Shown: in pieces, positions 1 to 8,911 of the stretch
Layout of the letters: every line of letters begins with the position of its first letter
How positions within the stretch are numbered: the stretch's first letter is position 1
Assembly (NCBI GenBank): GCA_019239975.1
Contig: JAFAZE010000047.1
Coordinates: 1-64,000 of the forward strand
Source: Streptosporangiaceae bacterium
Lineage (GTDB): Bacteria; Actinomycetota; Actinomycetes; Streptosporangiales; Streptosporangiaceae
DNA length: 64,000 bases
Reading direction: 5' to 3'
The notes under the pieces: model-generated
What the model saw: the letters and a program-made list of their open reading frames with translations, nothing else
Database searches by the model: none
What the model was told of the DNA's origin: nothing
Translations under genes and position numbers: made by a program

Positions 1-10
1 GCGTCCGCGG

Positions 11-123
11 CTCGCATTCCGCGATCGCGTGGCTCGTGGGAGGCCCTCGGGGCCTCCCCGGCCGCGCGATGCTACGGCGAGCACCACAGCGGGCGGGGGG
101 TATCGGGGGGTGTCCCCCCGGGC
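11..123 (+). repeat. Gene-end repeat, copy A
   Basis: About 113 bp that matches 6105-6218 at roughly 88% by eye, and in inverted orientation matches 1029-1095. It ends in a G6/C6 hairpin (about 103-120) that looks like a terminator stem. The 5' end of the cbiB frame runs into it. In the other two copies the same element forms the 3' end of a gene, so copy A may belong to the end of a minus-strand gene left of the window. Confidence 0.7.
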
Positions 124-1096
124 AAACAGAACAGCCCTTGCCGCCGGGGTGGCGCTGGACGCCCTGGCCGGTGACCCGCGCCGCTGGCATCCAGTCGCCG
201 CGTTCGGCCGCATGGCGGCCGCCGCCGAGGCCCGCGACTATGCCGACTCCCGCGCCCGCGGCGCGCTGCACGCCGCCGCCTGCGTGCTGGCCGCCGCCGC
301 GCCGGCCGCCGCCGTGGCGCGCCTCGCCCGCCGCCGGCCCCTGCTCACCGCGGTCGCGGTCGTGCTGACCACCTGGGCCGTCACCGGCGCGCGCTCTCTC
401 CATACCGAGGCCGAACGAATCGGGGCCTCCCTGTCGGCAGGCGATCTCCCCGCCGCGCGCCGCGCCCTGCCGGCGCTCTGCGGCCGTGATCCGTCGTCCC
501 TGTCGGACAAGGAGATCGCGCGCGCGGTGATCGAGTCCGTCGCCGAGAACACGTCCGACGCCGTGGTCGCCCCGCTGCTGTGGGGCGCCGCGGCCGGCCT
601 GGGCGGCATGGCCGGCTACCGCGCGGTGAACACGCTCGACGCGATGGTGGGCCACCGGTCGCCGCGCTACCACCGATTCGGCTGGGCCTCCGCGCGGCTG
701 GACGACGCCGCGAACTGGATACCGGCGCGGGTGACCGCGGCGCTCACGGTCGCCTGCGCCCCGGTGGCCGGCGGCAGCCCGGCCGCCGCGCTGCGCGCCG
801 TCCGCACCTACGGAGCCCGGCACCCCAGCCCGAACGCCGGCCGCTGTGAGGCCGCGTTCGCCGGCGCCCTCGGCCTCCGGCTGGGCGGCACCAACGTCTA
901 CGACGGCGTGCCCGAGACCCGCCCCGAACTGGGCGACGGCCGCGCCCCCGACGCCGCCGACATCCACCGCGCCGTCCGCCTCTCCCGCGCTGTATCCTTC
1001 GCGGCGACGGCTCTCGCCGTCGCCGTAGCCCGCTGCGGTCCCCGCCGTGACATCACGCGACCGGGAAGGCCCAAGGGCCTCCCGCGGCCGCGCTAG
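110..1096 (+). CDS. cbiB: Adenosylcobinamide-phosphate synthase CbiB/CobD
   Basis: Membrane enzyme that joins aminopropanol phosphate (or aminopropanol) to adenosylcobyric acid, late in B12 synthesis. About 328 residues, normal for the family. The N-terminal [13 protein letters not shown] and the later [14 protein letters not shown] and [17 protein letters not shown] are family motifs, and several hydrophobic helices are visible. The start is uncertain: the frame opens at GTG 29, but residues before about 110 are coded by repeat copy A. GTG 110 or GTG 149 fit the family better. The C-terminal 20 or so residues are coded by inverted repeat copy C and are probably not functional. It precedes cobQ on the same strand, but a 229-bp gap with strong hairpins separates them. 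Confidence 0.93.
   Translation: MSPRANRTALAAGVALDALAGDPRRWHPVAAFGRMAAAAEARDYADSRARGALHAAACVLAAAAPAAAVARLARRRPLLTAVAVVLTTWAVTGARSLHTEAERIGASLSAGDLPAARRALPALCGRDPSSLSDKEIARAVIESVAENTSDAVVAPLLWGAAAGLGGMAGYRAVNTLDAMVGHRSPRYHRFGWASARLDDAANWIPARVTAALTVACAPVAGGSPAAALRAVRTYGARHPSPNAGRCEAAFAGALGLRLGGTNVYDGVPETRPELGDGRAPDAADIHRAVRLSRAVSFAATALAVAVARCGPRRDITRPGRPKGLPRPR
1029..1095 (-). repeat. Gene-end repeat, copy C (inverted)
   Basis: The last 67 nt of cbiB match the reverse complement of the 6105-6218 repeat (shared blocks CCCGCTGCGGTCC, ATCACGCG and GGGCCTCCCGCG). With copy A on the left, cbiB is flanked by inverted copies. The copy supplies the C-terminal codons and stop of cbiB, as copy B does for the NCS1 permease. 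Confidence 0.6.
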
Positions 1097-1215
1097 CCCC
1101 CGTACCCGCGCCTGCGGCTCACTCCGCGCTAGCCCCCGTACCCCGCGCCCCTCACGCCTGCCCCGCCCCTCCCTTCGGGGCCTCCTGCTCCGCCCCTCCC
1201 TTAGGGGCCTCCTGC
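1091..1215. repeat. Paired direct repeats in the cbiB-cobQ gap
   Basis: Two imperfect direct duplications. CGCTAGCCCCCGTACCC occurs at about 1091 and 1126, and a 26-nt unit starting CCGCCCCTCCCTT occurs at about 1163 and 1191. No gene is visible here. Confidence 0.6.
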
Positions 1216-1220
1216 CCTCC

Positions 1221-1282
1221 GTCCAGTGGGGCCGCTGGCGTAATCGGCCCCACTGGACGGGGCCATATGCGCCAGCGGCCCC
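1221..1282 (+). promoter_or_regulatory. Mutually exclusive hairpins upstream of cobQ
   Basis: 1221-1234 pairs perfectly with 1245-1258 (14 bp, 10-nt loop). 1228-1240 also pairs perfectly with 1270-1282 (13 bp). The two stems share 1228-1234, so only one can form in RNA, the layout of an attenuator. No B12 box is visible. 1259-1282 and, inverted, 1228-1251 are also copies of the 24-nt element found at 9100-9154, so this may be two facing repeat copies rather than a regulator. Confidence 0.5.
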
Positions 1283-1325
1283 ACCCAGGGCCTTATGCTG
1301 CGGGTGCGCGAGGGAAGGAGGAGCC

Positions 1326-2840
1326 GTGCGGGGTGCGGTACTGGTGGCGGGGACCAGCTCGGACGCGGGGAAGAGCGTGGTGGCGGCCGGGCTGTGCCGG
1401 TGGCTCGCCCGGCAGGGCGTGCGGGTGGCTCCCTTCAAGGCGCAGAACATGTCGCTGAACTCGTTCGTCACGCCCGGCGGCGACGAGATCGGGCGCGCTC
1501 AGGCGATGCAGGCCGCCGCCGCCGGGATCGAGCCGACCGCGGACATGAACCCGGTGCTGCTCAAGCCCGGAAGCGACCGCCGCAGCCAGGTCGTCGTCAG
1601 GGGGCACCCCGAGGCCGAGGCCGACGCGGTGGAGTACCGCGCGCACGCGCCGCGCCTGCGCCGGATCGCCCTGGACAGCCTGGAACGCCTCAGGAAGGCC
1701 TACGACGTGGTCGTCTGCGAGGGCGCCGGCAGCCCCGCCGAGATCAACCTCCGGGACACCGACGTCGCCAACATGGGCCTCGCCAGGGCCGCGCGGCTGC
1801 CCACGATCATCGTCGGCGACATCGACCGCGGCGGCGTGTTCGCCGCCATGTACGGCACGCTCGCGCTGCTGGCCGCCGAGGACCAGGCGCTGGTCGCGGG
1901 CTTCGTGATCAACAAGTTCCGCGGCGCGCCCGAGCTGCTCGCCGGCGGCCTGGACATGCTGCAAAAGCTGACCGGCCGGCCGGTGCTCGGCGTCCTTCCC
2001 TGGCGAAACGGGCAGTGGCTCGACGCCGAGGATTCGCTCGCCCTGGAAAGGTGGCGGGCCGGCGGCATGGCGGGAACCCCCGCTCCGTTCGGTAAAGACT
2101 CTCTGCGAGTCGCGGTGGTGCGGCTGCCGCGGATCAGCAACTTCACCGACATCGACGCGCTCGCCGCCGAGCCCGGGGTGCTCGTGCGGTTCGCGCAGAC
2201 GCCCGCCGGCCTGGCCGGCGCCGACCTGGTGGTGCTGCCGGGAACCCGGGCGACGGTGGCCGACCTGCGGTGGCTGCGGGAGCGGGGTCTCGCCTCGGCG
2301 GTGACCGAACGAGCGCGCCACGGCCTCCCCGTCCTCGGCATCTGCGGCGGGTACCAGATGCTCGCGCGGGAGATCGACGACCGCGTCGAATCCGCCGCGG
2401 GGATCGTCGAAGGGCTCGGAGTGCTGCCCGCCCGGGTCGAGTTCGGCGAGCGGAAGCGGCTGGGGCGGCCCGCGGGCGCCGCGTTCGGCGCGCCGGTGCG
2501 GGGATACGAGATCCATCACGGGATCGCGGTGCCGGACGACGGGGCGGCGCCGTTTCTCGACGGCTGCCGCGCCGGCCCGGTCTGGGGGACGAGCTGGCAC
2601 GGCACGCTGGAGAACGACGAGTTCAGGCGCGCTTTCCTCGCCGAGGTGGCGGCGCTGGCCGGGCGCGACTTCACCCCCGCGCCGGACACGTGCTTCGCGG
2701 CGCTGCGCGAGGAGCGCCTCGACGCGCTCGGCGACCTGGTCGCCGGCCACCTGGACATGGCCGCGGTGAGCCGGCTGATCGCCGGCGGCCCTCCGGCTGG
2801 GCTGCCGGTGATGCCGCCCGCCGGTATCGCGCCGCGATAG
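1326..2840 (+). CDS. cobQ: Adenosylcobyric acid synthase (glutamine-hydrolysing)
   Basis: Cytoplasmic ATP- and glutamine-dependent amidase that amidates four side chains of adenosylcobyrinic acid diamide. The 504 residues match the family. The N-terminal synthetase domain has the P-loop GTSSDAGKS (residues 9-17) and [10 protein letters not shown]. The C-terminal class I amidotransferase domain has [10 protein letters not shown] with nucleophile Cys about 340 and the SWHGT histidine about 425. GTG 1326 is chosen because AAGGAGGAG lies just before it and the family begins with this VLVAGTSSD segment; the frame stays open about 280 nt upstream without homology. Its substrate comes from CobB and CobO, coded in the operon at 42 kb. 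Confidence 0.97.
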   Translation: MRGAVLVAGTSSDAGKSVVAAGLCRWLARQGVRVAPFKAQNMSLNSFVTPGGDEIGRAQAMQAAAAGIEPTADMNPVLLKPGSDRRSQVVVRGHPEAEADAVEYRAHAPRLRRIALDSLERLRKAYDVVVCEGAGSPAEINLRDTDVANMGLARAARLPTIIVGDIDRGGVFAAMYGTLALLAAEDQALVAGFVINKFRGAPELLAGGLDMLQKLTGRPVLGVLPWRNGQWLDAEDSLALERWRAGGMAGTPAPFGKDSLRVAVVRLPRISNFTDIDALAAEPGVLVRFAQTPAGLAGADLVVLPGTRATVADLRWLRERGLASAVTERARHGLPVLGICGGYQMLAREIDDRVESAAGIVEGLGVLPARVEFGERKRLGRPAGAAFGAPVRGYEIHHGIAVPDDGAAPFLDGCRAGPVWGTSWHGTLENDEFRRAFLAEVAALAGRDFTPAPDTCFAALREERLDALGDLVAGHLDMAAVSRLIAGGPPAGLPVMPPAGIAPR

Positions 2841-2849
2841 GGTTCCTTC

Positions 2850-3269
2850 ATGCCCGACACGGTCCTTTACACCGCTGAGGCGGTGTCCACCGGCGACGGC
2901 CGCAACGGCCACGTCACCTCCTCAGACAACCGGCTCGACCTCGACATGGCGATGCCGCCCGAGATGGGCGGCACCGGCAACGGGACGAACCCCGAGCAGC
3001 TGTTCGCGGCCGGCTACGCGGCCTGCTTCCACAGCGCGCTGCGGCTGGTGGCGGGCCGTGAGCACACGCCGCTGCGCGATTCCACGGTGACGGCGCAGGT
3101 GGGGATCGGGCCCGAGGGCGACGCGTTCGGCCTGCTGGTCACGCTGGTGATCAACGTGCCGGGAATGGAGCGGGAAAAGGTCCGCGAGTTCGCCGACGCC
3201 GCGCACCAGGTGTGCCCCTACTCCCGGGCCACCCGCGGCAACATCAGCGTGGAACTCCGCGTTCTCTGA
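2850..3269 (+). CDS. Ohr/OsmC-type organic hydroperoxide reductase
   Basis: 139-residue peroxidase of the Ohr branch of OsmC. Such proteins reduce organic hydroperoxides with a pair of cysteines. The peroxidatic Cys59 (GYAACFHSAL) and resolving Cys122 (QVCPYSRATRG) are both present with normal spacing, as is the Ohr motif NPEQLFAAGYAACF. It starts 9 nt after the cobQ stop, so it may be cotranscribed, but it has no link to B12. No OhrR-type MarR gene is adjacent; the MarR-GNAT gene at 26.6 kb is of another kind. Confidence 0.92.
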   Translation: MPDTVLYTAEAVSTGDGRNGHVTSSDNRLDLDMAMPPEMGGTGNGTNPEQLFAAGYAACFHSALRLVAGREHTPLRDSTVTAQVGIGPEGDAFGLLVTLVINVPGMEREKVREFADAAHQVCPYSRATRGNISVELRVL

Positions 3270-3323
3270 TCCTTGTAACGTCCTGGCCGCGCCTGACGGT
3301 TGTCTATTTGTCACGCGCGGCTG

Positions 3324-3352
3324 TTGACGTGCCGCGGGACGAAGCCTAGGTT
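3324..3352 (+). promoter_or_regulatory. Sigma-70-type promoter for the MDMPI-VOC pair
   Basis: TTGACG (3324-3329), a 17-nt spacer, then TAGGTT (3347-3352), close to the actinobacterial housekeeping consensus. A start of transcription near 3359 would leave a leader of about 40 nt before ATG 3398. Confidence 0.6.
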
Positions 3353-3397
3353 CGCCACAAGAACGTTCGTGCGAGTGGCGAACCCGTGGAGGCCGTC

Positions 3398-4216
3398 ATG
3401 AGCGATCAATGGAACGCGACCGAGTACGCCGCGAAGGACAACCTGCTCCGCGTGGTCCGCGGTGAGGCGGAAGCCCTCTTCGAGATGGCCGCCGCGCAGG
3501 ACGCCTGGGAGCGGCGGACCGCGTGCACGCTGTGGCGGGTCCGGGATATCGTCGGTCACCTGATCGACGTGACCGAAAGCTATTTCACCGGCTTCGACGC
3601 GGCCACGTCCGGCGGGGAAGTCCCCGCGGCCCTCGGCCTGAAGGTCATGGCCGATCGCCTCAACGAGGGCGCGCGGGCGCATCGCGAGCTGACGCAGGAC
3701 GCGGCGCTCGGCAGGCTGCGTGCCGACTTCGCCAAGCTGATGGAGATCTGCCAGGCTCTCGGGCCGGACGAATGGGCCGGGCAGCAGGTGGCGCACAAGT
3801 ACATGGGGCCGCTGCCGGCCTTCTTCTACCCGGTGTTCCAGCTCATGGACTACGGGGTGCACGGCTGGGACATCCGGCAGGGCACGGGGCGAGCGCATGG
3901 GCTCGCCGCCGACACCGCCGACCTGCTCGTGCCGTTCATGTTCATCCTGTGGCAGGCCACCGCCGAGGTGTCCGCAGGAACCGAGCCGGTCAACGTCGGC
4001 ATCCGGATATCCGGGCGCAACGCCTGTGACTATTTGGTATCCGTGTCATCCGAAGGGCTTGAATATACCCCAGAGGACGTGAGCGGCCTGCCGGCGGTCA
4101 TCGAATTCGATCCGGGCAGTCTCGTGCTGACCGCATTCGGGCGCGTAAATGCGGGAACAATCATTGGGGACCGCGCCGTCGCCGACGCGTTTCTCAATTC
4201 GTTCTTCCGCATCTGA
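3398..4216 (+). CDS. Mycothiol-dependent maleylpyruvate isomerase-like (DinB fold) protein
   Basis: 272 residues. The N-terminal half is an MDMPI/DinB four-helix domain: TLWRVRDIVGHLID carries the first metal-ligand histidine, and YGVHGWDIRQGTGR carries the second histidine and the aspartate. Family members bind a divalent metal and often use mycothiol, an actinobacterial thiol. The C-terminal part resembles the SCP2-like tail of the family. ATG 3398 follows GGAGG at 3387-3391; the upstream GTG 3386 overlaps that site and is less likely. It is followed after 30 nt by a VOC enzyme, which suggests a small catabolic or detoxification unit. The substrate is unknown. Confidence 0.82.
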   Translation: MSDQWNATEYAAKDNLLRVVRGEAEALFEMAAAQDAWERRTACTLWRVRDIVGHLIDVTESYFTGFDAATSGGEVPAALGLKVMADRLNEGARAHRELTQDAALGRLRADFAKLMEICQALGPDEWAGQQVAHKYMGPLPAFFYPVFQLMDYGVHGWDIRQGTGRAHGLAADTADLLVPFMFILWQATAEVSAGTEPVNVGIRISGRNACDYLVSVSSEGLEYTPEDVSGLPAVIEFDPGSLVLTAFGRVNAGTIIGDRAVADAFLNSFFRI

Positions 4217-4246
4217 CCGTACGGCATCGGGAGGAGACTGCAGGCA

Positions 4247-4744
4247 TTGAGTGAGAAGGAGCCGGACCTGGCCGCGATAGCCGCCGAGCGTGCCCGGCTG
4301 CAGGCGGAATACATAAGCGGCGCCAGGCCGCCGAGCAGCGCGCGCGGCATCCACCACACCGCGCTGCTCAGCTCGGACGTCGAACGGACCATCCGCTTCT
4401 ACCAGGGGATTCTCGAGTTCCCGCTCACCGAGATCTTCGAGAACCGGGACTACAAGGGATCGAACCACTTCTTCTTCGACGTCGGGAACGGCAATCTGCT
4501 CGCGTTCTTCGACTTCCCGGGTCTCGACCTCGGCCCGTACGCCGAAGTTCTCGGCGGCCTGCACCACATCGCGATCTCGGTGACCAGGGAAAAGTGGAAC
4601 CACCTGCGCGGCAAACTCGGCGAGGCGGGCGTGCCGTACCAGGAGGAGAGCGGAGCGTCGATCTACTTCCGTGACCCCGACGGGGCCAGGCTGGAACTGC
4701 TCGCCAACCCCCTCGGCGAGATGTACGGCAACCGGGTGCTCTGA
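4247..4744 (+). CDS. VOC (glyoxalase/dioxygenase superfamily) protein
   Basis: 165 residues, one VOC module of two beta-alpha-beta-beta-beta halves: GIHHTALLSSDVERTIRFYQ starts the first and LHHIAISV the second, ending in DPDGARLELL. The usual metal ligands (His of GIHH, His of LHH, Glu of LELL) are present, so catalysis is plausible, but the reaction cannot be read from sequence. The start is TTG 4247 after GGGAGGAG, spaced about 10 nt. The first 30 residues form an extra helix ahead of the fold. It probably shares the 3324-3352 promoter with the MDMPI-like gene. Confidence 0.85.
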   Translation: MSEKEPDLAAIAAERARLQAEYISGARPPSSARGIHHTALLSSDVERTIRFYQGILEFPLTEIFENRDYKGSNHFFFDVGNGNLLAFFDFPGLDLGPYAEVLGGLHHIAISVTREKWNHLRGKLGEAGVPYQEESGASIYFRDPDGARLELLANPLGEMYGNRVL

Positions 4745-4810
4745 CTCAGGACCTGGGCGCGGCGGGCTTCGTCACATGCGGCGGCGGCGCGGGATGCTGC
4801 GCCACCGCAG

Positions 4811-5743
4811 TCACGGCCGTTGTCTCGCCGTGTTCTCGGCAGTCTGGAAGACGGGTATGACCTGGGAGCCGTAGTAGGGGCTGTAGGACGCCCAGTCGTA
4901 GACGCCGCCCTGTTCGTAGCCGCCGATGTTGCCGAACACCGTGCCGGTCCCGTTGCTCGCCCTGTAGCCGATGACCCACGGACCGCCGCTGGTCCCGGTC
5001 CAGTAGTCGCGACAGTAAAATTCCATCTGCGTCGAGTTGAACTTGAAGCTGCTGGTCAGGCACCGGATCGGCGCGCTGTCGGAGTCGTTGTAGCCGACCA
5101 CCTCGATGGGATGGGCGAATCCCTTGTTGACGCCGAGCGCCAGCGAACCGGTCACCTCCTGGATCGGGGTCGTGGTCCCGGCGGGCGGGGCGACCGACAG
5201 GAAGGCGAAGTCGTACTTGGGATCGGGAGGGCTCGAATGGGTCCACGCCGAGGAGACGGTGATGGTCTGCACCGGCCACCCGCCGTACGGCTGCTTCCCG
5301 TTGTGGTATTCCGGAACGTATTCGATATTGCTATTGTAACCTCTGGAGTAGACGCAGTGTGCCGCCGTCAGGACGAGGTTCTGGGTGGTTGATGCCACCA
5401 CACTGGCGGTGCAGAAGTGCGTCCTGCCTCCGGTGGTGTAGAAGAGCGCGCCTATGGTCGGCACTCCGCTGTACTTCGTCGCCGTGGGCGTGTGAGGTGG
5501 CGGGCTCGGTCTGGCGACGCGCGGCGACAGCTCCGGCGTGGCGGTCTCCATTCGCGCCGGCGTCCAGAAGGCGCGCGCGGCATGCTGCGCGGCGGCGCCG
5601 ACGAGGTGCGCGACCGCGCGCGCCGGCACCGGTCCCGGTGCCGGCGCGGGACTGCCCGTCGCCGCCTCCGCGGCGCTGCCGGCCACGAGCGCGACCGCCG
5701 CGCACAGGACCGTGCCCCGTATGACCCTGTTCCTCGTGAGCAT
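4811..5743 (-). CDS. Secreted trypsin-like serine protease
   Basis: 310 residues with a Sec-type signal peptide (residues 1 to about 28: basic start, hydrophobic core, AEAA cut region) and an Ala/Pro-rich pro-segment to about residue 90. The chymotrypsin-fold triad is visible: His129 in LTAAHC, Asp178 in KYDFAFL and Ser252 in GTSGGPW. Cysteines at about 111, 130, 218 and 234 could form disulfides. ATG 5743 is preceded by GAGGGGA; the frame extends upstream to 5851 but would bury the signal peptide. The gene converges on the VOC gene, with 66 nt between their stops, and is probably expressed alone for extracellular protein breakdown. Confidence 0.93.
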   Translation of the reverse strand: MLTRNRVIRGTVLCAAVALVAGSAAEAATGSPAPAPGPVPARAVAHLVGAAAQHAARAFWTPARMETATPELSPRVARPSPPPHTPTATKYSGVPTIGALFYTTGGRTHFCTASVVASTTQNLVLTAAHCVYSRGYNSNIEYVPEYHNGKQPYGGWPVQTITVSSAWTHSSPPDPKYDFAFLSVAPPAGTTTPIQEVTGSLALGVNKGFAHPIEVVGYNDSDSAPIRCLTSSFKFNSTQMEFYCRDYWTGTSGGPWVIGYRASNGTGTVFGNIGGYEQGGVYDWASYSPYYGSQVIPVFQTAENTARQRP

Positions 5744-6003
5744 CTTGGCGGTATTCCCCTCGGCGCCGCGCTGCCCTCCGGCCTCCCGGCGGTGCTTCCC
5801 CCCAGCACCGTGCCGCCGCGGGCGGAACCTGAGTTTTCCCTGGATGGCCAAAACGAACTCCCCGTGTGACTTGTGCCAGGCTGTTCATAATCTCAGGAAT
5901 CACATGCAATCGCGACACAACGCCACGCTTTAGTCAGAAATGACCAGCCTCCGTGCCGCATCGCGCATGCTGCTATGGGGCGGTGGCTCACTGACTCCGC
6001 AGA

Positions 6004-6087
6004 GCGGGCAGTGCAGAACGGGCAGTGCAGAGCGGGCAGCGCGGAGCGGGCAGTGCAGAACGGGCAGCGCAGAACGGGCAGCGCGGA
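6004..6087. repeat. 14-nt tandem array, six units
   Basis: Six consecutive 14-nt units of the form (G/A)CGGGCAG(T/C)GC(A/G)GA fill 6004-6087. They lie in the 362-bp gap between the protease start (5743) and the NCS1 permease end (6106). The rest of the gap is the AT-richer protease promoter region, about 5830-5930, with no gene. Confidence 0.85.
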
Positions 6088-6104
6088 GTGAGCCGCGCCC
6101 GGGG

Positions 6105-6218
6105 CTCACTTTCCGCGATCGCGCGGCCCGCGGGAGGCCCTCGCAGCCTCCCCGGCCGCGTGATGATACGGCGAGGACCGCAGCGGGCGGGGGGTTCCGG
6201 GGGGCACGCCCCCCGGGC
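6105..6218 (+). repeat. Gene-end repeat, copy B
   Basis: Best-preserved copy of the 113-bp family (compare 11-123 and, inverted, 1029-1095). It includes a G6/C6 hairpin at about 6198-6217. It codes the last 37 or so residues and the stop of the NCS1 permease on the minus strand. A second short CCCCCCGGGCTAGCA piece follows at about 6230, and a similar piece lies at 41546-41560. Confidence 0.75.
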
Positions 6219-7653
6219 CAGCAGAGCGTGCCCCCCGGGCTAGCATCCCCAGCCAGCCGGCGAACGCGATGACCAGAGCCACGATCACGCCGAGGTTCGC
6301 GGATGCCCACGTGCCCGCCTTGCCGCCGAGGCCGAACGGGCCGAGCAGGTAGCCCTGCCACTTCAGCCACGACGCGGAGGTGTTCACGACCAGGCCGAAG
6401 CCGATCACGCTGCCCAGCACCATCAGCGCGACCGGTACCCAGCGCACCGACCCGTAGCGCCCGGCCGGCGAGTACAGGTCCGCCTCCGCGTAGTCCGCCC
6501 GGCGCATCAGGATGTCGGCGAGCATGACGCCGCACCAGGCCGAGATCGGCACGCCCAGCGTGATGAGGAACCCCTGGAACGGCCCGATGAAGTTCTTGGA
6601 GAAAAACACCACGTAGATGGTGCCGAGGATCATCAGAACGCCGTCGACCAGCGCGGCCGCCCACCGCGGCGCCCGCAGGCCGGCGGCGAGCAGCGTCAGC
6701 CCGGAGGAGTAGATGTCCAGGACGGCGCCGCCGACCAGGCCCAGCACGGCGACGAACACGAACGGAATCAGGTACCAGGTGGGCAGGATCGTGGACAGCG
6801 CACCGATCGGGTCGCTCGCGATCGACGAGGAAAGCGACGTGGACGAGCCGGCCAGCAGCAGGCCGAAGCCGAGCAGGAAGACCGGGGCGACCGACGACCC
6901 GAACGTCGTCCACCAGATCACGCCGCCGCTCGAGGAGCGGCGCGGCAGGTACCGCGAGTAGTCCGCGCCGGTGTTCACCCAGCCGAGGCCGAACCCCGTC
7001 ATGACGAAGACGATCGCGCCGATGAACGCCTGCGCCGATCCCGGGTGGATGGCGGACACCGTGGACCAGTGGATCTTGTCCGCGACCAGGATGAAGTAGA
7101 TGACGGTCAGCACGCCGGTGACCACCGTGATGACCGTCTGCAGCCGCATGATGGTGTCGAACCCGAGCACCGCGCTGCCGACGATCAGCGCCGCGATCAC
7201 AAGAAAAGCGACCACCTTGGTCACGTCGCCGGCACTCCAGCCGAGCCGGTGGAACACCGTGGCGGTGGCCAGCGTGGCGAGCACGGTCAGCACGATTTCC
7301 CAGCCGACGTTCAGCATCCAGGAGACCACGGACGGAAGCTCGTTGCCGCGTACGCCGAACGCGGCGCGGGAGAGCACCAGCGTGGGCGCCGAACCGCGCT
7401 TGCCCGCCACCGCGATGAACCCCACGAGCAGGAACGAGACCACGATCCCGATCAGGCCGGCAATCGTCGCCTGCCAGAACGAGATGCCGAAGCCGAGCAC
7501 GAACGATCCGTAGCTGACCCCGAGGACGGAGATGTTGGCGGCGAACCAGGGCCAGAACAGGCTGCGCGGCCGCCCCTTTCGCTCGCTTTCGCTGATGACG
7601 TTGATGCCGTTGAGCTCGACACCGAGCGGACCCTGCTGCTGCGCGGTACTCAC
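6106..7653 (-). CDS. NCS1-family nucleobase/cation permease
   Basis: 515-residue inner-membrane transporter with about 12 hydrophobic helices, of the nucleobase:cation symporter-1 (CodB/allantoin permease-like) family. LFWPWFAANISVLGVSYG is the family's first-helix signature. Relatives import cytosine, purines, allantoin, uridine or hydantoin; the substrate here is open. GTG 7653 is preceded by GGAAGGAG at good spacing; a much longer open frame upstream is only the shadow of pfkB. The C-terminal ~37 residues (Arg/Pro-rich) come from repeat copy B and are not family sequence. It is divergent from a PfkB-type kinase, which suggests import and phosphorylation of a nucleoside or sugar. Confidence 0.9.
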   Translation of the reverse strand: MSTAQQQGPLGVELNGINVISESERKGRPRSLFWPWFAANISVLGVSYGSFVLGFGISFWQATIAGLIGIVVSFLLVGFIAVAGKRGSAPTLVLSRAAFGVRGNELPSVVSWMLNVGWEIVLTVLATLATATVFHRLGWSAGDVTKVVAFLVIAALIVGSAVLGFDTIMRLQTVITVVTGVLTVIYFILVADKIHWSTVSAIHPGSAQAFIGAIVFVMTGFGLGWVNTGADYSRYLPRRSSSGGVIWWTTFGSSVAPVFLLGFGLLLAGSSTSLSSSIASDPIGALSTILPTWYLIPFVFVAVLGLVGGAVLDIYSSGLTLLAAGLRAPRWAAALVDGVLMILGTIYVVFFSKNFIGPFQGFLITLGVPISAWCGVMLADILMRRADYAEADLYSPAGRYGSVRWVPVALMVLGSVIGFGLVVNTSASWLKWQGYLLGPFGLGGKAGTWASANLGVIVALVIAFAGWLGMLARGARSAGPGGVPPGTPRPLRSSPYHHAAGEAARASRGPRDRGK

Positions 7654-7857
7654 CCAGTGCTCCTTCCGGGGGCGTGAACCCTGCTGCCGTGTTTTAGCCT
7701 GGCGATATAAAACCAGCCATGGAAACCATGCGATAGCGGTCAATCTTCCCCGGTGCCGGCGTTGACAAGCCCAGGAGGGCGACGTGCCACCAGATCCACT
7801 CCCGCGGCCTGGGCCTCGCCGAGCTTGCCGATTCCCTCTACGCGCTTCCCCTCCGGG

Positions 7858-8799
7858 ATGACCGTCACGCCGCCGCGCAGGCTGGTGTTCGCCGGCGAGG
7901 CCATCGTCGACCTGGTGATGCGGGTGCCCGCGCTGCCCGAGCGGGGCGGCGACATGCTCGCGACCTCCTCGGGCCTGGCGGCGGGCGGCGGGTTCAACAT
8001 CATGGCGGCCGCCGCGCGGCAGGGCCTGCCGGTCGTCTACGCGGGGGGCCACGGTACCGGTCCCATGGGCGACCTCGTTCGCTCGGCCCTGGCCGCGGAG
8101 GGCATCGCGGTGCTCCGCCCGCCCGACCCGCGCCGCGACACCGGCTTCGACGTCGCGCTCGTCGAGGCCGGCGGCGAGCGCACGTTCGTGACCAGCCTGG
8201 GCGCCGAGGCGCTGCGCGAGCCCGGGAGCTGGGACGGGGTACCGGCAGGCCCCGGCGACGCGGTCTACGTGTCCGGCTACGGCCTTGTCCCGCCGGGGGC
8301 CGGCCCGGTGCTCGGCGCGTGGGCGGCCGCGCTGCCCGACGGGGCCGTGCTGTTCACCGACCCCGGCCCGCTGGCCGTCGGCATCCCCGCCGGGGCGCTG
8401 GACCCGGTGCTCGCCCGGTGCGACTGGTGGAGCTGCAACCAGCGCGAAGCCGCCCTCCTCACCGGCGCGAGCGACCCGCCCCAGGCGGCCGCCCTCCTGC
8501 TCACCAGAACCGCCCGCGCCTCGGTGATCGTCCGCTCCGGCCCCTCCGGCTGCACCCTGGCCCTGCGCGTACCCGAACCGGCCGTCACCGTCATACCCGC
8601 GCCCGCGGTCGAGGCCGTGGACACGACGGGCGCGGGCGACGCGCATTCCGGCGTGTTCCTGGCCGCCCTGGCCGCCGGCCTGCCACCCGAAGCCGCCGCC
8701 CGCCGCGCCAACGCGGCCGCCGCCCTGACCGTCACCCGCCCCGGTCCCGCGACCTCCCCCACCCGCGCTGAACTGGACGCCTGGCTCGCCCGCCCCTAA
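7858..8799 (+). CDS. PfkB-family sugar/nucleoside kinase
   Basis: 313 residues, ribokinase fold. It shows the N-terminal FAGEAIVDLVMRVPALPERGGD, the GGGFNIMAAAARQG substrate loop and the PfkB signature DTTGAGDAHSG with catalytic Asp near residue 262. It phosphorylates a sugar or nucleoside with ATP. Ribose, adenosine or pseudouridine are all possible, and the divergent NCS1 permease favours a nucleoside. ATG 7858 is chosen because family homology begins there; no strong ribosome site is visible and GTG 7753 is an alternative. The 204-bp gap to the permease probably holds both promoters. Confidence 0.88.
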   Translation: MTVTPPRRLVFAGEAIVDLVMRVPALPERGGDMLATSSGLAAGGGFNIMAAAARQGLPVVYAGGHGTGPMGDLVRSALAAEGIAVLRPPDPRRDTGFDVALVEAGGERTFVTSLGAEALREPGSWDGVPAGPGDAVYVSGYGLVPPGAGPVLGAWAAALPDGAVLFTDPGPLAVGIPAGALDPVLARCDWWSCNQREAALLTGASDPPQAAALLLTRTARASVIVRSGPSGCTLALRVPEPAVTVIPAPAVEAVDTTGAGDAHSGVFLAALAAGLPPEAAARRANAAAALTVTRPGPATSPTRAELDAWLARP

Positions 8800-8911
8800 C
8801 CCCCACGTCGCCCCCTGAACCCGTCCGTCCCCAACCCATTCACCCCAGCGAAGCGTGAACGTGGGTCTCGCGTGCGAGCCCGGTCTCATGATCGCGAAAC
8901 TAAAGGCTTGC

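Noticed and set aside
1047-1325. N-terminal extension of cobQ
   Set aside because: Low-complexity Arg/Pro/Ser-rich and coded by the repeats and hairpins of the gap; the GTG at 1326 has an excellent ribosome site.
1097-1325. B12 riboswitch before cobQ
   Set aside because: No B12 box or other conserved blocks are seen, in contrast to 41905-42110.
6106-8889. A single 927-codon frame across the permease
   Set aside because: Only the part from GTG 7653 has permease homology and a ribosome site. The upstream part is the antisense of the PfkB gene and has no recognisable domain.
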